Below are positions 15,681-20,267 of a stretch of DNA of 20,267 nucleotides, in pieces. Within the stretch, counting starts at the first letter, position 1. Every line of letters begins with the position of its first letter. A program made the translations under genes and the position numbers. Below the pieces are notes generated by a model, which was not told the origin of the DNA, did not search any database, and saw nothing but the letters and a program-made list of their open reading frames with translations. The stretch comes from Pseudomonadota bacterium (GTDB lineage: Bacteria; Pseudomonadota; Gammaproteobacteria; Halothiobacillales; Halothiobacillaceae), in assembly GCA_021795795.1 (NCBI GenBank), contig JAJYPA010000097.1, positions 1-20,267 on the forward strand. The letters are read 5' to 3'.

Positions 15681-18600
15681 GTAGGAATCATTGCCCTGAT
15701 CAATAAGGGATTAAGACTTGTGGATTGTGGTAACTAAATGTTATTATACGTAGGAATCATTGCCCTGATCAATAAGGGATTAAGACACGAGAAAATTTAC
15801 TCTTGTATTGTCCATAAGTAGGAATCATTGCCCTGATCAATAAGGGATTAAGACCCAATTTTAACACTCAAATTAAACGCCACGTTAGTAGGAATCATTG
15901 CCCTGATCAATAAGGGATTAAGACAGCTCGGCACGGGTGATATACAAACATTTCCGTAGGAATCATTGCCCTGATCAATAAGGGATTAAGACATCATATA
16001 CTATAACTTCCTGTCCAATTTTAACGTAGGAATCATTGCCCTGATCAATAAGGGATTAAGACCCGTCGTAATGGTCTGTTATGGCGTCGATTACAGTAGG
16101 AATCATTGCCCTGATCAATAAGGGATTAAGACAACCAAAACAGGATCAGGTTGCCAGCCACCTTCGTAGGAATCATTGCCCTGATCAATAAGGGATTAAG
16201 ACCCTACCCAACTGTCAATGTTCTTCAAAAGTTTTGTAGGAATCATTGCCCTGATCAATAAGGGATTAAGACCCGTGAAAATCATCTTCTTTGTTGCCAC
16301 GGGTGGTAGGAATCATTGCCCTGATCAATAAGGGATTAAGACGTTGCTTCGAGCAGCCACTTGTAACGATTGAACAGTAGGAATCATTGCCCTGATCAAT
16401 AAGGGATTAAGACCTCAAGGTAATTTTCAGGCTGCCGCCTATTTTGGTAGGAATCATTGCCCTGATCAATAAGGGATTAAGACAAGTTGCCTGCGCCCAA
16501 ACTAACACGATCTTTGGTAGGAATCATTGCCCTGATCAATAAGGGATTAAGACAACTATAGCTGCCTTACCTGCTGCTTCTAGAGTAGGAATCATTGCCC
16601 TGATCAATAAGGGATTAAGACGTAATTGAGTTGGTACTTGAGTGATCTCAAAATGTAGGAATCATTGCCCTGATCAATAAGGGATTAAGACACAACACAG
16701 GGCAATTACATCTAACTCCACAGGTGTAGGAATCATTGCCCTGATCAATAAGGGATTAAGACACATCTTGCACGCTGAATTGTTCCGCGTCATAAGTAGG
16801 AATCATTGCCCTGATCAATAAGGGATTAAGACTTTGAATGCAGGAAAGATGTCTGGAATAGACATGGTAGGAATCATTGCCCTGATCAATAAGGGATTAA
16901 GACGAATTGCATAGTCTGGTTTTTTTCTATTATTGCGTAGGAATCATTGCCCTGATCAATAAGGGATTAAGACAATAACGGAGCGTACCATGCTAATGTT
17001 AAATTGGATGTAGGAATCATTGCCCTGATCAATAAGGGATTAAGACGTACATTGCCAGTGCCTTTAGCCTGTTTAATTCGTAGGAATCATTGCCCTGATC
17101 AATAAGGGATTAAGACTCATCACTATAACCATACTCCGCGCAGAAGTCCGTAGGAATCATTGCCCTGATCAATAAGGGATTAAGACTATTTCATCAACAC
17201 TCATGTAGAACTTAATCATGTAGGAATCATTGCCCTGATCAATAAGGGATTAAGACGCTCTAAATTACACTGGTCTGGCGAGATTCCTAGGTAGGAATCA
17301 TTGCCCTGATCAATAAGGGATTAAGACGTGAACTCCGGGGGACTCACCATCACATCCAGGTAGGAATCATTGCCCTGATCAATAAGGGATTAAGACCTGA
17401 AAAACTGATAATGTTTTTCACTTTAACGGTAGGAATCATTGCCCTGATCAATAAGGGATTAAGACTCCATTAAACGCTTTTGTTATTACTTCATCTAGGT
17501 AGGAATCATTGCCCTGATCAATAAGGGATTAAGACGGAGGCTTCCATAGTGTAGCTTTTCAGAGATTGTAGGAATCATTGCCCTGATCAATAAGGGATTA
17601 AGACTCCATACGTTTTATCATTGTGTTCCTTTTGTTCTGTAGGAATCATTGCCCTGATCAATAAGGGATTAAGACAATGCTGACAAGTCCACTTTGTCCG
17701 TTTTTGGCTGTAGGAATCATTGCCCTGATCAATAAGGGATTAAGACCTCGGATGCGGTTTAATGTCGTGGTGATCACAGTCGTAGGAATCATTGCCCTGA
17801 TCAATAAGGGATTAAGACAGGAAGCCCGGTACTATTTCCCATTTTCCTAGGGTAGGAATCATTGCCCTGATCAATAAGGGATTAAGACAGCACCTTGTGA
17901 GGCGCTTTCAGCGCGGCGAGTTGTAGGAATCATTGCCCTGATCAATAAGGGATTAAGACAGCACGAGGCCTGCTGCTGTGTATTTCACGATCGTAGGAAT
18001 CATTGCCCTGATCAATAAGGGATTAAGACCTGTTTTTGAGGATCGCACGGGGCGTTCTGGGTGGTGGGAATCATTGCCCTGATCAATAAGGGATTAAGAC
18101 GGTAGCCCGTGTTGGTAGCCGCGCTCCGGTCGGTAGGAATCATTGCCCTGATCAATAAGGGATTAAGACAGCACCTTGTGAGGCGCTTTCAGCGCGGCGA
18201 GTTGTAGGAATCATTGCCCTGATCAATAAGGGATTAAGACGTAGGGCTGGCATTAAACTTGATGACGTTTTTCGTAGGAATCATTGCCCTGATCAATAAG
18301 GGATTAAGACCAAAGTCGTCAAGCTGTTCCGACGTCAGGTTTTGTAGGAATCATTACCCTGATCAATAAGGGATTAAGACACGGCGCCGATAACCAACAT
18401 CACAATAATAGCCGTAGGAATCATTGCCCTGTTCAATAAGGGATTAAGACTGTGGTCCATTGGGTTCTCCTTGCTGTGAGTGTGGTAGGAATCATTGCCC
18501 TGATCAATAAGGGATTAAGACATAAACAAGCTTTACGTCTGGTAGATTATCAACGTAGGAATCATTGCCCTGATCAATAAGGGATTAAGACTCACCCTTG

Positions 18601-18945
18601 TCGCCACTGGCCTCAGCAAAGGTCAGGGGTAGGAATCATTGCCCTGATCAATAAGGGATTAAGACCTTGTGCTACTTGCTTAATGGCACGCTTTGGACTG
18701 TAGGAATCATTGCCCTGATCAATAAGGGGTTAAGACTCGCCACGACCGCCGATGTGGCGGCACAGCTCGGTAGGAATCATTGCCCTGATCAATAAGGGAT
18801 TAAGACCAATCGCGTGCAAGTAAGCTGCGCCAGTCCATTGTAGGAATCATTGCCCTGATCAATAAGGGATTAAGACGACAGCTGGTGACGTTGGTGGAGA
18901 GGAGGTAGGGTAGGAATCATTGCCCTGATCAATAAGGGATAAGAC
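15681..18945 (+). CRISPR. CRISPR array, 47 repeats and 46 spacers
   Basis: The repeat is 37 bases, beginning GTAGGAATCATTGCCC and ending AATAAGGGATTAAGAC. CCCT and AGGG can form a short hairpin with an 8-base loop. The 8 bases after it, ATTAAGAC, fit the 5' handle left by Cas6. Spacers are 31-37 bases, mostly 33. By eye repeats 1-34 are identical. Variants are repeat 35 (18064, A to G at position 3), 39 (18344, G to A in TTGCC), 40 (18414, A to T in TGATC), 44 (18700, A to G in GGGATT) and 47 (18910, one T missing, 36 bases). This marks the right end as the old, trailer end. Spacers 32 and 36 are identical, and spacers 3 and 5 overlap by 11 bases. Confidence 0.99.
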
Positions 18946-19073
18946 ACGGCGCTTTACTTTACCCACACCCCTGGAAATGTGGAGTTAGCCTAATGGTGAA
19001 TTGATAACACCTATGGACGGTTTGCACATTACCGTTGACTGATCGAGTTTATTACTGCGTACATGAGGATATT

Positions 19074-19943
19074 ATGACTAAAACACCTATGGTTGAAGTT
19101 GAAACACCAAAGCATATATTATTTAATGGTGCGGAAGTTCATTTCACATCAGAAGAAGTTGGCAAACAAGATTGGACTAACTTCTGGTTACATGACAATA
19201 AGCAGGAAAAAATATCATTGGGATACTTCACAGTAAAAGAATTAGAAATAATGCGTGATGTTGCGTTAGGAACGGAGATAGTTTTTGATGATGGTAAAGA
19301 CACTGAAGCGCGCATCAATCGTCTGCGTAACGGCGATTTTGTTATAACAACTAAGGACTTGATAAGCTCACATAAAGAATATTTTAACAAACTTGTGCGT
19401 TGGTCGCTACCAAATGATCGCTTTTTATTTGCGTTAAGCCTTTCTAATATAGCTTCTAATACCCGCACTGATTTTGATTCTGTTGTATTAGAACAAAAAG
19501 AAACGGAAGATGACGCTCATGAGGCATCTGTCGCCGCTCGCACTGATATCGTTGGTACAACAAAAAAACAATTAATCAACGCAAGGAGTGGACAAGGAGT
19601 TTTCAGGACTAATGTTCTAGGTATGGAACATCATCGTTGCCGCATCACAGGAGAAGACAATGAGAAGCATTTGCGTGCTAGCCATATAAAACCATGGAGG
19701 TCGTGTTCAGATGAGGAAAAGCTGAACGGAGAAAATGGACTAGTTCTGGCTCCGCATGTTGATCATCTTTTTGACAAGGGGTACATCTCTTTTTCTGATG
19801 ACGGATACTTGATGACATCAAAAGAGCTTAATATCGAAACTCTTCACAGGTGGGGGATTAATGAAAAAATAAACGTTGGTACTTTCAGTAGATCTCAAAT
19901 ATTATTTATTGAATATCATAGAGAAAATGTTTTCTTAGGTTGA
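19074..19943 (+). CDS. HNH endonuclease
   Basis: The C-terminal part of this 289-aa protein is an HNH nuclease of the restriction-like HNH_2 (PF13391) type. CRITGEDNEKHLRASHIKPW (189-208) contains the metal/catalytic His204. NGLVLAPHVDHLFDKGYISF (221-240) has Asn221 and His228/His231. The first 180 residues carry no motif I know and may bind DNA. ATG 19074 has GAGG 5 bases upstream; a TTG at 19035 is a weaker alternative. The gene lies 128 bases after the last repeat and is far more AT-rich than the cmr genes. That points to separate acquisition, and a role in CRISPR immunity is not shown. It could be a solitary restriction-type enzyme. Confidence 0.85.
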   Translation: MTKTPMVEVETPKHILFNGAEVHFTSEEVGKQDWTNFWLHDNKQEKISLGYFTVKELEIMRDVALGTEIVFDDGKDTEARINRLRNGDFVITTKDLISSHKEYFNKLVRWSLPNDRFLFALSLSNIASNTRTDFDSVVLEQKETEDDAHEASVAARTDIVGTTKKQLINARSGQGVFRTNVLGMEHHRCRITGEDNEKHLRASHIKPWRSCSDEEKLNGENGLVLAPHVDHLFDKGYISFSDDGYLMTSKELNIETLHRWGINEKINVGTFSRSQILFIEYHRENVFLG

Positions 19944-20116
19944 CGTACCTCTTTAATACAACGGTATTTATCGCGTTAAATTTTAAATTTGTCGGCTGCC
20001 GAGTGAGCCACCAATTCGGTCCAATTCTGGGCCGTTCAAAGTGTTTTCCGTTTAACCCTCTTCAGATTAGATAACGCACCCTAAATGTACCTTCCATGAG
20101 TGCGAACGACCGCTTC

Positions 20117-20148
20117 CGCTGCTTATGTATATATATACATAAGCAGCG
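20117..20148. repeat. Perfect 32-bp palindrome
   Basis: The left arm CGCTGCTTATGTATAT (20117-20132) is followed directly by its exact reverse complement (20133-20148). The core is alternating TA. It could extrude as a cruciform, act as a dimer binding site, or be a recombinase target. Confidence 0.9.
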
Positions 20149-20163
20149 TTATGTATACCTCGC

Positions 20164-20244
20164 GATTATGTATAGTAGCAGAGCTGCGAGCCTTTCTTCG
20201 ACTGCGTTGTAGGGTCGAATCGTGCTCGCGAGCTCTACATAATC
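20164..20244. repeat. Nested 81-base inverted repeat
   Basis: GATTATGTA (20164-20172) and GAGCTGCGAGC (20181-20191) pair with GCTCGCGAGCTCTACATAATC (20224-20244) apart from an 8-base insertion in the left arm and one extra base in the right. Inside the loop TTCGAC (20197-20202) pairs with GTCGAA (20214-20219). This is the kind of bulged hairpin recognised by some site-specific recombinases, but no recombinase gene lies in the window. Confidence 0.7.
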
Positions 20245-20267
20245 AAAGCCCCTTTAGAAACTCCATC

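Larger units (their letters stand above)
19944..20267. other. Non-coding right flank with structured repeats
   Basis: I see no gene here. The first half is plain AT-rich sequence. From 20117 on it holds a 32-bp perfect palindrome and a nested inverted repeat sharing the motif TTATGTA. Direct copies of TTATGTATA are at 20123, 20149 and 20166, and inverted copies are at 20134-20142 (TATACATAA) and 20236-20242 (TACATAA). Confidence 0.7.

Noticed and set aside
15970..16040. Possibility that the CRISPR array is transcribed leftward
   Set aside because: Repeat variants cluster at the right end, the adaptation genes and leader-like AT-rich region are at the left, and the rightward repeat ends in a fitting 8-base handle.
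18961..18985. CCACA...TGTGG hairpin after the array as a terminator
   Set aside because: Only a 5-bp stem with a large loop and no T-run.
19006..19092. Direct repeat AACACCTATGG at 19006-19016 and 19082-19092
   Set aside because: Pairs of 11-mers are expected by chance in 20 kb, and one copy is inside the start of the HNH gene.

Overview
The window carries a complete type III-B (Cmr) CRISPR-Cas locus with its own cyclic-oligoadenylate signalling genes, a separate adaptation operon and a 47-repeat CRISPR array. The proteins look proteobacterial: a Cas_NE0113-type CARF protein, the Cys-rich PF10040-type Cas6, and moderately GC-rich cmr genes. An Acidithiobacillus-like or betaproteobacterial host is a guess. 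I saw no housekeeping gene that fixes the genus.

Layout. Positions 1-509 hold a transposase N-terminal remnant and otherwise nothing I recognise. The minus strand then carries, in transcription order from right to left: cas6 (12837-11911), a CARF protein of the Cas_NE0113 family (11797-10661), a Card1/Can2-like CARF nuclease (10649-9495) and a DUF1874 ring nuclease of the Crn2/AcrIII-1 family (9495-9172). After a 359-base gap come a small zinc-ribbon/glycine-zipper membrane protein (8812-8498) and cmr1, cmr2 (cas10), cmr3, cmr4, cmr5 and cmr6 (8487-510). Most neighbours overlap by a few bases or are separated by about 10, as in operons.

On the plus strand, divergent from cas6, lies cas2-cas1 (13143-14395), followed at once by a second Cas1-like/Cas2-like pair (14364-15460). 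The second Cas1 has the family fold pattern but lacks two of the three catalytic residues. A 220-base leader and the array (15681-18945, 46 spacers) follow. Repeat substitutions appear only at the right end, so the leader is on the left. An HNH endonuclease gene (19074-19943) of much lower GC follows the array. The last 150 bases contain a perfect 32-bp palindrome and a nested inverted repeat that resemble recombination sites or a mobile-element end.

How it should work: Cas6 cuts the array transcript 8 nt before the end of each repeat. The Cmr1-6 complex binds the guide and cuts target RNA with Cmr4 (catalytic Asp present). Cas10 keeps both its HD motif and GGDD, so it should make cyclic oligoadenylate on target binding. 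The two CARF proteins would sense it, the Card1-like protein would degrade nucleic acid, and the translationally coupled Crn2 would clear the second messenger. The least explained parts are the degenerate Cas1/Cas2 pair, the zinc-ribbon/glycine-zipper protein at the head of the cmr operon, a 12-base motif repeated in three intergenic regions, and the structured DNA at the right edge.
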